Source: Chitinophagaceae bacterium
GTDB taxonomy: Bacteria > Bacteroidota > Bacteroidia > Chitinophagales > Chitinophagaceae
Assembly (NCBI GenBank): GCA_008080615.1
Contig: VIKJ01000104.1
Coordinates: 1 to 6,736 of the forward strand
Reading direction: 5' to 3'
DNA: 6,736 nucleotides
Shown here: piece by piece, positions 1 to 6,718 of the stretch
How the letters are laid out: each line of letters starts with the position of its first letter
Numbering within the stretch: the first letter of the stretch is position 1
Translations under genes and position numbers: made by a program
The notes under the pieces: model-generated
The model's database searches: none
What the model saw: the letters and a program-made list of their open reading frames with translations, nothing else
Told to the model about the DNA's origin: nothing

Positions 1-1287
1 TATAATATCTTTTCCGGTAAAAAAATTAAGTTCTGCTGCAGCCATTTGAACATTTAGCTGTTGCTTAGTTAAGCGAATTTTAGCATCTTGATAATTATTA
101 AAAAAATCTAAATACTCTAATAATCCAACTTGACGTTGTTTGTAACTTTCTGTCATTTTATGAAATAATAAATTATATTTTTCATAAAAATCGTGCTGTG
201 TACCCATTTGTTGTTTTATAGTCAATAACCATTTATTATATGCATTTGCAATTTGATTATCTAATTCAACAGCAGTTTGCATTCCTACTGCTTCTTGTTG
301 TTTTACATTAAATTGAGCCGATTTAATATTGCCTTGATTCTTATTAAACAAAGTAAGGGGCAAAGAAATAGATACCCCTACATAGTGAGGTATATAATTA
401 CTATTGTGATCATACTCTGGGCCAATCGTTAGGTCGGGGGCTTTCAACGCTTTTTGATACAACAAATTCTGTTGCTGATATATAAGTTGACTTTGCTGTA
501 TTTGGTAGTATGGATTATTTTGTTTCCCAATAGTAATAAGTTGATCTAAATTGGTATTTACAGAATCAGGATTTTTAAATTGATCAACTGGTACAATAAA
601 TGAATTACTTGTTACTCGCAATAACATTTTCAAATCGGCTTGTGTATCTGCAATTTGTTTTTGTAAATCTGTGATATCCTGATCTAAACTAATTACCACT
701 GCTCTTAATCGCAATAAGTCTTTTTGAGAAATATTACCGATTGTTAATTGCTGCTCCATTGCTAACAGTAACTTATCTAATTGTGATTGCTGCTCTAACA
801 GTAGTTTTAGATTGCTTAACTGCTGCATTAATAAATAGTAATCACTTCTTAATTGAAAGCGCAATGTTCGCAACACATCTTTAAATTGTAATTCACTAAT
901 GGCTGCGTTGGTGCTAGCCATATTTACTAGTTTACTCCTTTTTCCTGCTGTTCTAATTAATTGTTGTACTTGAATAAAGTATTGTCCTTGAGGATTACCG
1001 GTACTAGCATCTTTTGCATGTTCAAAAAAACGATTGTTACTATAAATATTTTGATCGGTAACTAAAATTGGATTATCTAACAATTTTGCTTGTTCAACAA
1101 GCGCTTTTTGTGCATCAATATTGTAATTGGCTGCAAGTAGTACAAAATTACTATCTAAGAAAAGTTGCTCTGCTTGTTTTAAAGACAATCGAACAGAATC
1201 AGCATTGGCTGTTTGAGCAGTTAAAATGGTGCTATTTAAAAATAACACAATAACAATCAATAAAGATCGAAAATTTATTTGTTGCAT
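1..1287 (-). CDS. TolC-family outer membrane efflux protein (CzcC/CusC type), C-terminus cut by window edge
   Basis: This is the outer membrane channel of a tripartite efflux pump, probably a heavy-metal RND system. My translation from the ATG at 1287 gives 429 residues with no stop before the window edge. Family members are usually about 410-450 residues, so probably only a few C-terminal residues are missing. Residues 1-24 form a signal peptide (MQQINFRS, hydrophobic core, LTA-Q cleavage). The first OEP repeat begins near 33 (LSLKQAEQLFLDSN, then an NP at 72-73) and includes VQQLIRTAGKRSK at 107-119, a typical CzcC-type segment. The second repeat carries VSISLPLTLFNKNQGNI at 305-321, the classic 'P-L-x-L-F-N-x-N-Q-G' turn, and GLLEYLDFFNNYQDAK at 388-403. 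Long Gln/Leu-rich helices between these fit the periplasmic barrel. It starts 30 bases after the preceding small ORF and is probably in its operon. Substrate cannot be told from this component alone; cation efflux is inferred from similarity to CzcC. Confidence 0.92.
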   Translation of the reverse strand, partial: MQQINFRSLLIVIVLFLNSTILTAQTANADSVRLSLKQAEQLFLDSNFVLLAANYNIDAQKALVEQAKLLDNPILVTDQNIYSNNRFFEHAKDASTGNPQGQYFIQVQQLIRTAGKRSKLVNMASTNAAISELQFKDVLRTLRFQLRSDYYLLMQQLSNLKLLLEQQSQLDKLLLAMEQQLTIGNISQKDLLRLRAVVISLDQDITDLQKQIADTQADLKMLLRVTSNSFIVPVDQFKNPDSVNTNLDQLITIGKQNNPYYQIQQSQLIYQQQNLLYQKALKAPDLTIGPEYDHNSNYIPHYVGVSISLPLTLFNKNQGNIKSAQFNVKQQEAVGMQTAVELDNQIANAYNKWLLTIKQQMGTQHDFYEKYNLLFHKMTESYKQRQVGLLEYLDFFNNYQDAKIRLTKQQLNVQMAAAELNFFTGKDII

Positions 1288-1317
1288 GAAAATAGATTGA
1301 TGAAAATGGAAGTAATA

Positions 1318-1743
1318 CTAGCTTAAGTATCCAAAAAATGATGCCTGTTTAGGCGGGGGGATATTGATTTGAAGAGACACACTATCGTAATCATTTACAT
1401 TGAGCGCACACAAATAAAGGTTATTTACTGGCTTTTGAATAATTGTAACAAACTGATTGGTAGAAATAGCCCAAAAAGCATGTTGCGCTTTGGCTTTATG
1501 TGAATGAGAAGGTAATTTATTATGATCCATTATAAGATCATTATTTTCTGTAATAGTTACTGAAAAAAAAGCTACAATAGAATTGTATTCATTAAAATTA
1601 TTGGCAATATTATTATTATTACTATTATTATGAAATAGAATAAAATTAACCGTATCAATTCTAATATCCAATACAGCTAAACTCATAATGAGCATAAACG
1701 AAGCTAGTAGAATATGTTTGATCCGAGTTTTCAAGTATATCAA
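1318..1743 (-). CDS. Small His/Asn-rich exported or membrane-anchored protein of unknown function
   Basis: I do not recognise this protein. The frame begins at a TTG (1743) and gives 141 residues. An ATG at codon 17 (1695) would give 125 residues, and the TTG start preserves a basic N-region (KTRIKH) ahead of a hydrophobic stretch at about 11-26, as in a signal peptide or anchor. Residues 39-53 are an Asn-rich run encoded by AAT repeats. Histidines at 38, 74, 80, 82 and 88 include an HSH, there is one Cys at 112, and the tail contains INIPPPKQ. It lies 30 bases upstream of the TolC-family channel gene on the same strand, so it is probably the first gene of that efflux operon. Small periplasmic proteins with histidines often sit at this position in Bacteroidota metal-efflux operons, so metal binding is a possible but unproven role. 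No clear ribosome binding site decides the start. The open frame could be partly fortuitous, but its position and N-terminus argue for a real gene. Confidence 0.6.
   Translation of the reverse strand: MIYLKTRIKHILLASFMLIMSLAVLDIRIDTVNFILFHNNSNNNNIANNFNEYNSIVAFFSVTITENNDLIMDHNKLPSHSHKAKAQHAFWAISTNQFVTIIQKPVNNLYLCALNVNDYDSVSLQINIPPPKQASFFGYLS
1609..1631. repeat. ATT/AAT trinucleotide microsatellite inside the small-protein gene
   Basis: On the plus strand this is four ATT units, one ACT, two ATT and a partial unit. On the minus strand it is read in frame as the Asn-rich run with one Ser at about residues 39-45 of the small protein. Length change by whole units would alter the Asn run without breaking the frame. 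Confidence 0.75.
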
Positions 1744-1827
1744 TATTTTATTAAATGTACAACCGTTTATCTCAAATAGGCTGTTAAAGGAATGTTAGTA
1801 AAGTTGTTTAATATTATTTTAATAAAA
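1744..1827 (-). promoter_or_regulatory. Presumed promoter region of the small protein/TolC efflux operon
   Basis: This AT-rich stretch lies between the secDF terminator and the first gene of the efflux operon, both read on the minus strand. Because the terminator isolates the operon from secDF transcription, a promoter is expected here. I see a TATTTG (minus strand) but no clean Bacteroidota-type TAnnTTTG -7 element with a correctly spaced -33 TTG, and no convincing operator palindrome. The call rests on position only. Confidence 0.4.
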
Positions 1828-1852
1828 AAGCCCATCCTTTTGGGATGGGCTT
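1828..1852 (-). terminator. Rho-independent terminator of secDF
   Basis: An 8-bp perfect GC-rich stem (GCCCATCC at 1830-1837 with GGATGGGC at 1843-1850) closes a 5-base loop and is extended by two A-T pairs. Read on the minus strand it is followed by a T tract (TTTTTTATT). It lies about 20 bases past the secDF stop codon. The plus-strand side has no good T tract, so it acts mainly for secDF. Confidence 0.88.
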
Positions 1853-1870
1853 AAGCAATATTACAATTGA

Positions 1871-4800
1871 TTATTTTTTAGTTTCTGCTTTACCTAATGG
1901 GCGCTTTTTAGCAAAATCCACTAAGATAGGGGCAGCTACAAAAATAGATGAATACGTACCGGTAACAACTCCTATGAGCATTGCAAATGCAAAGCCACGA
2001 GTTACTTCACCACCAAATATGAAGAGGATCAGGATGGTAAGGAATACCGTTAAAGAAGTCATGATTGTTCTACTTAATGTTTGGTTGATAGCCCGGTTAA
2101 TGATTGTTGCATTATCAGAGCCATGCATTAATTGACTATCTTCTCTGATTCTATCGTAAACAATTACGGTATCATTCATAGAGAAACCAATTACGGTTAA
2201 GATGGCAGCAATAAAGTGCTGATCTATTTCTAATGGGAATGGTACTACTTTTCTTAAGAAACTGAATACAATCAATGTTACAAAAACGTCGTGTAACAAT
2301 GAGAAGATGGTTCCCAAAGAATAACGCCAATCTCTAAAACGAATGAAAATGTACAAGCAAATTGCAAAAATGGCAAAAATAGTTGCTTTTGTTGCACCCG
2401 CTTTTAAGTCATCAGAAATGGTAGGCAATACTGTTTGTGAACTTTGTTTGTAGCTTGTTTCAAAAGTATTGAATGAAGTACCTGCTGGCAAATGCTTCTG
2501 TAAACCTGTATACAACATTTTTTCTACCAAAGAGTCGATATTGCTACCTGTTTCTTTAATCTTAAATGAAGTGGTAATATTTACTTGATTCTTTGTGTCA
2601 ACTGTTTTAATGATAGGCGCTTCACCAAAAGCAAGTTTTAACTCATCCCTGATTTCATCAGGATTAACCGGCTTATCAAATTTAATGGTATAACTACGGC
2701 CACCAGCAAATTCAACACCTTCGTCGAAACCATTAAAGAAAGAAGCAACACCCATGATTAAGATAACACCAGATAATACATAAGCATATTTTCTGTACTC
2801 AATAAACTTGTATGCAGCATGTTTGAATACACCTCGAGAAATAGAGGTAAAATATTCAAAATGTCTGTTTTTGTTGGTATACCAATCGGTAATTAAACGT
2901 GATACAAGGATACCACAGAACAAGGATAGTAAAATACCAATGATTTGAGTGGTAGCAAAACCCAATACAGGGCCTAATCCAAAATAAGCTAAGATAATCG
3001 CCGTTAATAAAGTAGTAACGTGCGCATCTAGAACAGGTGAGAGTGATCTTCTATAACCATCACTTACTGCTGTAGCATAGTTTTTACCTCTAGATAATTC
3101 TTCTTTAATACGCTCAAAGATGATTACGTTGGTATCTACTGCCATACCAATGGTAAGTACCAAACCGGCAATACCAGGAGCAGTTAATGTAAAGCCTAAT
3201 GCGCTTAGTACACCAATAGTAAATAATAAGTTTAAGATCAATGCAATATTGGCAACCCAACCGCCGGTGTTAAAGTACAACAACATCAACGCAAAGATTA
3301 CAATAAAGGCAATCCCAAAACTCATGATTCCGCCTTTAACAGACTCTTTACCTAGTGTTGGCCCTACTTGTTGTTCTTGTACAATTTTAGCAGGAGCAGG
3401 AAGTTTACCACTCTCTAATATTTCAGAAAGATCTTTTGCTTCTTTAATAGTATAGCTTCCACTAATTTGTGAATTACCAGTTGTGATTGGGTCATTTACA
3501 TTTGGAGCTGAATACACAAAATTATCTAATACAATAGCCAATGGCTTACCCACATTACGAGTAGTCATTTTAGCCCAAATATTAGAACCAATTTTGTCCA
3601 TGTTCATTTTAATTGCTACACGGCCTCTTTCATCGTAATCTTGAGATGCTCCAGAAATATGATCTCCTTCTAATTCTGCCTGACCATTATCTAATGTTTT
3701 GATAGCATATAAAGTAAGTACATTGGCAAATTTGGGATCTTCTAATTCTGCCTTACCATACATAAATACAAGGTTAGAAGGGAATTTGGTTTTAACCGAT
3801 TCCATTCTTAAATAATCATTTAATGTACCCGTATCTTTTGATTGAATATATCCTATAGCAGCAGGAAATATAGTTCTTCCGTTTTCTGCTTGATAAGGTT
3901 GATTCACCTGTAACAAGCGCAAAATAGGATTGGCGTTAGATTTTATTTTAGATGTATCAGATTTAGCAGTAGCAGATTTGTTGGTATCTGTTGCTAATGA
4001 AGATACAGTAGCAGTTTTAGCCGTATCTGTTTTTGCAGCAGGTGCGGTGCTTGTTTTTTTAGCAGTATCTACAGCAACTGATTTAGTGTTGGCAGTAGTT
4101 CCATTTAAAAAATCTTCGATTGTTTTATCGGCAGCAACCAATCCACTTTGAACGTCTTTATTTTCTAAAGTGTATACTTCAAAAAACTGAAGATTAGCTG
4201 TAGATTGTAAATAAGAACGAACCCTTTCTTTATCGGTAACACCAGCCAATTCGATACTGATAATTCCCTTTGCAGGATCAGGATTAATATTAGGAGATGC
4301 AACACCAAAACGATCAATACGTGTTCTTAAAATTCTATACGTATTATTAAAGGCTGCAATACCTTGTTTACGTAAGTAATCTTCTACTTTAGCATTGCTA
4401 TCATCAATTTTAACTGCATTGCTACTTCTGCTTGCAAAAAAAGGAGCAAGCTTGGCATCTGCATTTATTTTCTTAAATTCTTCAATAAACAACGTAATCA
4501 AATCTGCACCACTATTGGCTTTACGAGCAACTGCATTTTCAATGGCTTTATTAAAAGCAGGATCTTTAGTGTAATTAGCCAATGACTTTATTAAGCCATC
4601 TAAACCAACTTCCATAGTAACTGCCATACCACCTTGCAAATCTAAACCGAGCATTAACTCTTTCTCTTTTGCACTACGGTAAGTAGTTAAACCAAAAGCC
4701 AATTTAACGTCTTTGGTGCTGTCTAATAAACGCTGTAAACGTTCTTTCTTTACTTCAGCCAATGTATCTGCATAATCAGCTTGTAATTCCTTATTACCAG

Positions 4801-4945
4801 GGTATTTAACCTCAGGAGAAGGGTAAGAAGCTTTTAGCCATAAGGCTGCTTTCTGATCCATTTCAGATTCATGGTTGCGAACAAACCAGGTAAATGATAG
4901 CTGGTACAGACAAATTAATGTAAGTGCTATTGCAAAAAAACGCAC
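1871..4945 (-). CDS. secDF: Protein translocase subunit SecDF (fused SecD-SecF)
   Basis: SecDF is the proton-driven accessory part of the Sec translocon. It pulls exported proteins out on the periplasmic side and helps membrane protein insertion. The 1024 residues form one chain in which the SecD half (about 1-690) is followed by the SecF half (about 700-1024), as is usual in Bacteroidota. SecD marks are TM1 at 1-22, GLDLQGG at 100-106, the large periplasmic domain at about 110-530, and GMAVDTNVIIFERIKEE at 600-616 with the conserved membrane Asp604. SecF marks are EGVEFAGG at 742-749 and GFSMNDTVIVYDRIRED at 920-936 with Asp925. These aspartates match the proton-path residues of the family. 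About 12 membrane segments are seen. Residues 285-336 are a Thr/Ala/Lys/Asp-rich low-complexity insert. The start is a GTG; it is the only ATG, GTG or TTG between an upstream in-frame TAA and the first conserved segment, so the exact N-terminus is less sure than the gene. It is the last gene of its cluster and has a clear terminator. Confidence 0.97.
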   Translation of the reverse strand: MRFFAIALTLICLYQLSFTWFVRNHESEMDQKAALWLKASYPSPEVKYPGNKELQADYADTLAEVKKERLQRLLDSTKDVKLAFGLTTYRSAKEKELMLGLDLQGGMAVTMEVGLDGLIKSLANYTKDPAFNKAIENAVARKANSGADLITLFIEEFKKINADAKLAPFFASRSSNAVKIDDSNAKVEDYLRKQGIAAFNNTYRILRTRIDRFGVASPNINPDPAKGIISIELAGVTDKERVRSYLQSTANLQFFEVYTLENKDVQSGLVAADKTIEDFLNGTTANTKSVAVDTAKKTSTAPAAKTDTAKTATVSSLATDTNKSATAKSDTSKIKSNANPILRLLQVNQPYQAENGRTIFPAAIGYIQSKDTGTLNDYLRMESVKTKFPSNLVFMYGKAELEDPKFANVLTLYAIKTLDNGQAELEGDHISGASQDYDERGRVAIKMNMDKIGSNIWAKMTTRNVGKPLAIVLDNFVYSAPNVNDPITTGNSQISGSYTIKEAKDLSEILESGKLPAPAKIVQEQQVGPTLGKESVKGGIMSFGIAFIVIFALMLLYFNTGGWVANIALILNLLFTIGVLSALGFTLTAPGIAGLVLTIGMAVDTNVIIFERIKEELSRGKNYATAVSDGYRRSLSPVLDAHVTTLLTAIILAYFGLGPVLGFATTQIIGILLSLFCGILVSRLITDWYTNKNRHFEYFTSISRGVFKHAAYKFIEYRKYAYVLSGVILIMGVASFFNGFDEGVEFAGGRSYTIKFDKPVNPDEIRDELKLAFGEAPIIKTVDTKNQVNITTSFKIKETGSNIDSLVEKMLYTGLQKHLPAGTSFNTFETSYKQSSQTVLPTISDDLKAGATKATIFAIFAICLYIFIRFRDWRYSLGTIFSLLHDVFVTLIVFSFLRKVVPFPLEIDQHFIAAILTVIGFSMNDTVIVYDRIREDSQLMHGSDNATIINRAINQTLSRTIMTSLTVFLTILILFIFGGEVTRGFAFAMLIGVVTGTYSSIFVAAPILVDFAKKRPLGKAETKK
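3938..4093 (-). repeat. DTxK low-complexity repeat segment within SecDF
   Basis: This stretch encodes residues 285-336 of SecDF, almost entirely Thr, Ala, Ser, Lys, Asp and Val. The tetrapeptide DT(A/N/S)K recurs at residues 293, 307, 320 and 330, giving an irregular 10-14-residue periodicity. It lies in the periplasmic domain of the SecD half, between the QFFEVYTL strand (254-261) and the segment resuming at NPILRLLQV (339-347). It is probably an unstructured linker or loop. The bases are not identical copies, so this is a degenerate protein-level repeat. Confidence 0.7.
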
Positions 4946-5021
4946 TAAACCTGGGGAATGGCGTATAAATTGGCAAGCTGTTTACGCACCAACTTTTAAA
5001 ATATGATAATAAATTTATATA

Positions 5022-5486
5022 TTACTGTACTGCAACCAAGGTAACATCGAAAAATAATGGAGAATTGCCAGCAATTCCATTAGTACCAACACAGCTATAG
5101 GCAAGGGCAGAAGGGATGACCATTTTAATTCTTCCACCTGCTCTAACTAGCGGGATAGCAATTTTCCATCCTTCAATTACATTGGCTAAAGGAAATGTAA
5201 TGGGAGTTGCAGAAGCATCGAAAACAGTATTATTCATCAATTTACCGGTGTAAACAGTAGAAACTCTTGAGGCTAGGGTAGGTGTTGCACCAGTACCTAA
5301 ACTAACTATTTCATATAAAATTCCACTTGGATGTGTTATATAATTAATTCCATTTGCTGTGCAATAAGCTACCATTGCTGAATTTTCAGAAGCTACTGTT
5401 GCAGGCGTACACCCGGTATCGGCTGTTTTTCCACACGATAAAGAGAATAATACTAATCCGATGAACGCAATCACTGTTTTTTTCAT
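5022..5486 (-). CDS. FKBP-type peptidyl-prolyl cis-trans isomerase, probable lipoprotein
   Basis: This protein probably isomerises X-Pro bonds in exported proteins, anchored in the envelope by a lipid. I chose the ATG at 5486 (154 residues) because it begins directly with a signal sequence, MKKTVIAFIGLVLFSLSC, whose Cys19 is a probable, slightly degenerate lipobox cysteine (S-L-S-C). A TTG at 5513 would add nine residues. The FKBP domain covers about 48-154. Residues matching the FKBP12 pocket are present: Tyr79 (VYTGKL), Phe89-Asp90 (VFDAS), Phe98, Val103-Ile104 and Trp107 (VIEGW), Tyr130 (IPSALAY), and Phe145/146 (SPLFFDVTLV). The usual LAYG is LAYS here, followed by a Cys132 loop. Besides the lipid Cys there are Cys26, Cys42 and Cys132. 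The gene lies 36 bases after the small membrane protein gene and 76 bases before secDF, all on the same strand, which suggests an envelope biogenesis cluster. A folding-chaperone role with reduced isomerase activity is also possible. Confidence 0.9.
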   Translation of the reverse strand: MKKTVIAFIGLVLFSLSCGKTADTGCTPATVASENSAMVAYCTANGINYITHPSGILYEIVSLGTGATPTLASRVSTVYTGKLMNNTVFDASATPITFPLANVIEGWKIAIPLVRAGGRIKMVIPSALAYSCVGTNGIAGNSPLFFDVTLVAVQ

Positions 5487-5522
5487 TCCTATTTTTTGTT
5501 TTAAAAGACGCAACTAAGTAAT

Positions 5523-5849
5523 TTAAGGCTGCATCTGGGTTTGTTTTTTATTTTGCTTGGCAATTAATTCTAAATATCGTTGTTCTTGTTGTTCCCATTT
5601 AAACTTCCTATACACAATGGCTATAAAAATAGAAATACCCATGATGGCTATAAACAGTACGGTTGAACTCAATTTACTATTAGCTTGCATAGTAGCCCTT
5701 GGGTACCAACCTGAATAAATGGCAATTAATACTAATGCACCAATAGCAAAGCCCGATGAAAGACCTAACATAAAAGCCCGTGAACTGCTTTTTTCTTTCT
5801 CGCTATTTTTGGGCCAATATGCTAAAAATTGCTCATCATCCATGATCAT
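5523..5849 (-). CDS. Small two-helix membrane protein of unknown function
   Basis: I do not assign a function. The 108-residue product has a charged cytoplasmic N-terminus (MDDEQFLAYWPKNSEKEK), a membrane helix at about 26-46, a short loop GWYPRATMQANSK, a second helix at about 62-80, and a basic, Gln/Glu-rich tail at 81-108 that could form a short coiled coil. By the positive-inside rule both ends should be cytoplasmic. Two in-frame ATGs, at 5849 and 5843, differ by two residues; either could be the start, and neither has a strong ribosome binding site. It is the first gene of a same-strand series with the FKBP lipoprotein and secDF. Proteins of this general size and shape are common hypotheticals in Bacteroidota. 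A link to secretion is only suggested by the neighbours. Confidence 0.8.
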   Translation of the reverse strand: MIMDDEQFLAYWPKNSEKEKSSSRAFMLGLSSGFAIGALVLIAIYSGWYPRATMQANSKLSSTVLFIAIMGISIFIAIVYRKFKWEQQEQRYLELIAKQNKKQTQMQP

Positions 5850-5926
5850 TTTGCGAAATTAGCCCAAGTTTTATGAATAAAAACGCATTATTTTACGTTC
5901 TAACCTATAAATAACAAACCAATAGC
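5850..5926. promoter_or_regulatory. Divergent promoter region
   Basis: These 77 AT-rich bases separate two divergently read genes, the small membrane protein on the minus strand and the YhhN-family gene on the plus strand, so each should have a promoter here. The best minus-strand candidate is TAATTTCG (5861-5854), one mismatch from TAnnTTTG, but it is very close to the start codon and lacks a well-spaced -33 TTG. No plus-strand match is convincing and no operator is evident. Confidence 0.45.
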
Positions 5927-6610
5927 ATGCAATTAATAAAGAAAGACGGAATATTTATTTTCTGGGTAGTATTATTTGTGCATTGTGGCTTTATTTATTT
6001 TGGTAAAACAGAATATAGGCATATTACTAAGTTATTATTGATACCCATTTTATTTTTGTATTTAGTACAGAATGCCAAAAAAGGATCATATCCCAATAGT
6101 AAATTAATTATTTATGCAGGTTTGATTTTTTCATTTTTAGGCGACCTGTTCTTGATTTATACAGGCACTGGATTTTTTATTGCAGGTATGGTTGCTTTTA
6201 TGCTTACCCATATTTGTTATACCACGTTTTTTTTAAAAGCAGGGAATATTCAATTTAAAAAAGCCACTGAGTTTTTTATTGCTGCAATTTTAGTTACCGT
6301 GCTATCTATTAAGTTGTTGCAATTTTTAAAACCCTATTTAGGGAATATGGAAATACCTGTAAAAATTTATATGGCTGCCATTTGTATCATGAGTGCGTCG
6401 GCAGCCAATTTATTAGGTAATAAAATGATGAAGATTATTGCTACGACCTGCTTTGTACCTGGTGCTGCTTTATTTGTTTTGTCTGATTCTGTATTGGCTT
6501 TGAATCAATTTTTATACAAGGATCCATTTTTAGATATCGTTGTAATGTTGAGCTATGGATACGCACAATGCCTACTGGTGCAAGGTTTCGCCAAGTATTT
6601 GAAAGTATAA
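5927..6610 (+). CDS. YhhN/TMEM86-family membrane protein, putative lysoplasmalogenase
   Basis: Characterised members of this family (animal TMEM86B and some bacterial homologues) cut the vinyl-ether bond of lysoplasmalogens, releasing a fatty aldehyde and a glycerophospho-headgroup. The 227-residue length is typical. About eight hydrophobic segments span the protein. Family signatures occur in order: TKLLLIPILFLYL at 34-46; FSFLGDLFL at 68-76 with the conserved Gly-Asp (Asp73); FIAGMVAFMLTHICY at 84-98 with His95; Tyr148 in the IYMAAICIM helix; GAALFVLSDSVLALNQF at 179-195 with Ser186-Asp187; and a C-terminal YGYAQCLLVQG at 210-220. The acidic and His residues within the membrane are those expected to form the active site. 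The start ATG has no Shine-Dalgarno sequence, as is common in Bacteroidota. The gene is single, divergent from the secDF cluster, and ends at its own terminator. Actual substrate is uncertain, because bacterial members are mostly untested and no plasmalogen synthesis gene is in view. Confidence 0.88.
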   Translation: MQLIKKDGIFIFWVVLFVHCGFIYFGKTEYRHITKLLLIPILFLYLVQNAKKGSYPNSKLIIYAGLIFSFLGDLFLIYTGTGFFIAGMVAFMLTHICYTTFFLKAGNIQFKKATEFFIAAILVTVLSIKLLQFLKPYLGNMEIPVKIYMAAICIMSASAANLLGNKMMKIIATTCFVPGAALFVLSDSVLALNQFLYKDPFLDIVVMLSYGYAQCLLVQGFAKYLKV

Positions 6611-6683
6611 TTACATATTTGATTATTCCGAACAAACTTATTCTACTTTATTTTACTCAACTGCATCCTTTAATTTATTCAAT

Positions 6684-6718
6684 AAAAAAAGTTCCGACCA
6701 TTTGATCGGAACTTTTTT
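6684..6718. terminator. Bidirectional hairpin terminator after the YhhN-family gene
   Basis: A perfect 7-bp stem, GTTCCGA (6691-6697) with TCGGAAC (6706-6712), closes an 8-base loop. It is flanked by seven A before and six T after, so T tracts exist on both strands. It ends the plus-strand YhhN-family gene, about 75 bases past its stop, and could also stop a convergent gene beyond the window edge. The 6611-6683 spacer before it is AT-rich, with no gene I can support. Confidence 0.88.

Noticed and set aside
1068..1253. Plus-strand open frame of 61 codons
   Set aside because: It is antisense to the TolC-family channel gene, whose own translation shows clear family motifs; the Leu/Gln-rich product reflects the reversed coding strand.
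1845..2135. Plus-strand open frame of 96 codons
   Set aside because: It runs across the secDF terminator and antisense to the SecF C-terminus, with no recognisable protein features.
3120..3455. Plus-strand open frame of 111 codons
   Set aside because: It is antisense to the strongly conserved SecD membrane domain of secDF, and its product looks like a reverse-strand shadow.
3930..4151. Plus-strand open frame with hydrophobic Ala/Val-rich product
   Set aside because: It is antisense to the Thr/Ala/Lys-rich repeat segment of SecDF; the hydrophobic look comes from reversing low-complexity codons.
4946..5021. Terminator or riboswitch between the FKBP gene and secDF
   Set aside because: No stable GC-rich hairpin with a T tract is visible, and the space is too short for a known riboswitch class.
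5487..5513. TTG start at 5513 extending the FKBP protein by nine residues
   Set aside because: The ATG at 5486 gives a textbook signal peptide directly; the extension (MRLLKQKIG) adds nothing typical, though it cannot be excluded.
6441..6635. Minus-strand open frame of 64 codons
   Set aside because: It is antisense to the end of the YhhN-family gene and has no supporting motif, start signal or neighbour.
6611..6683. Possible regulatory or small RNA region after the YhhN-family gene
   Set aside because: Only AT-rich 3' untranslated sequence leading into a terminator is seen, with no promoter-like motif or second hairpin.
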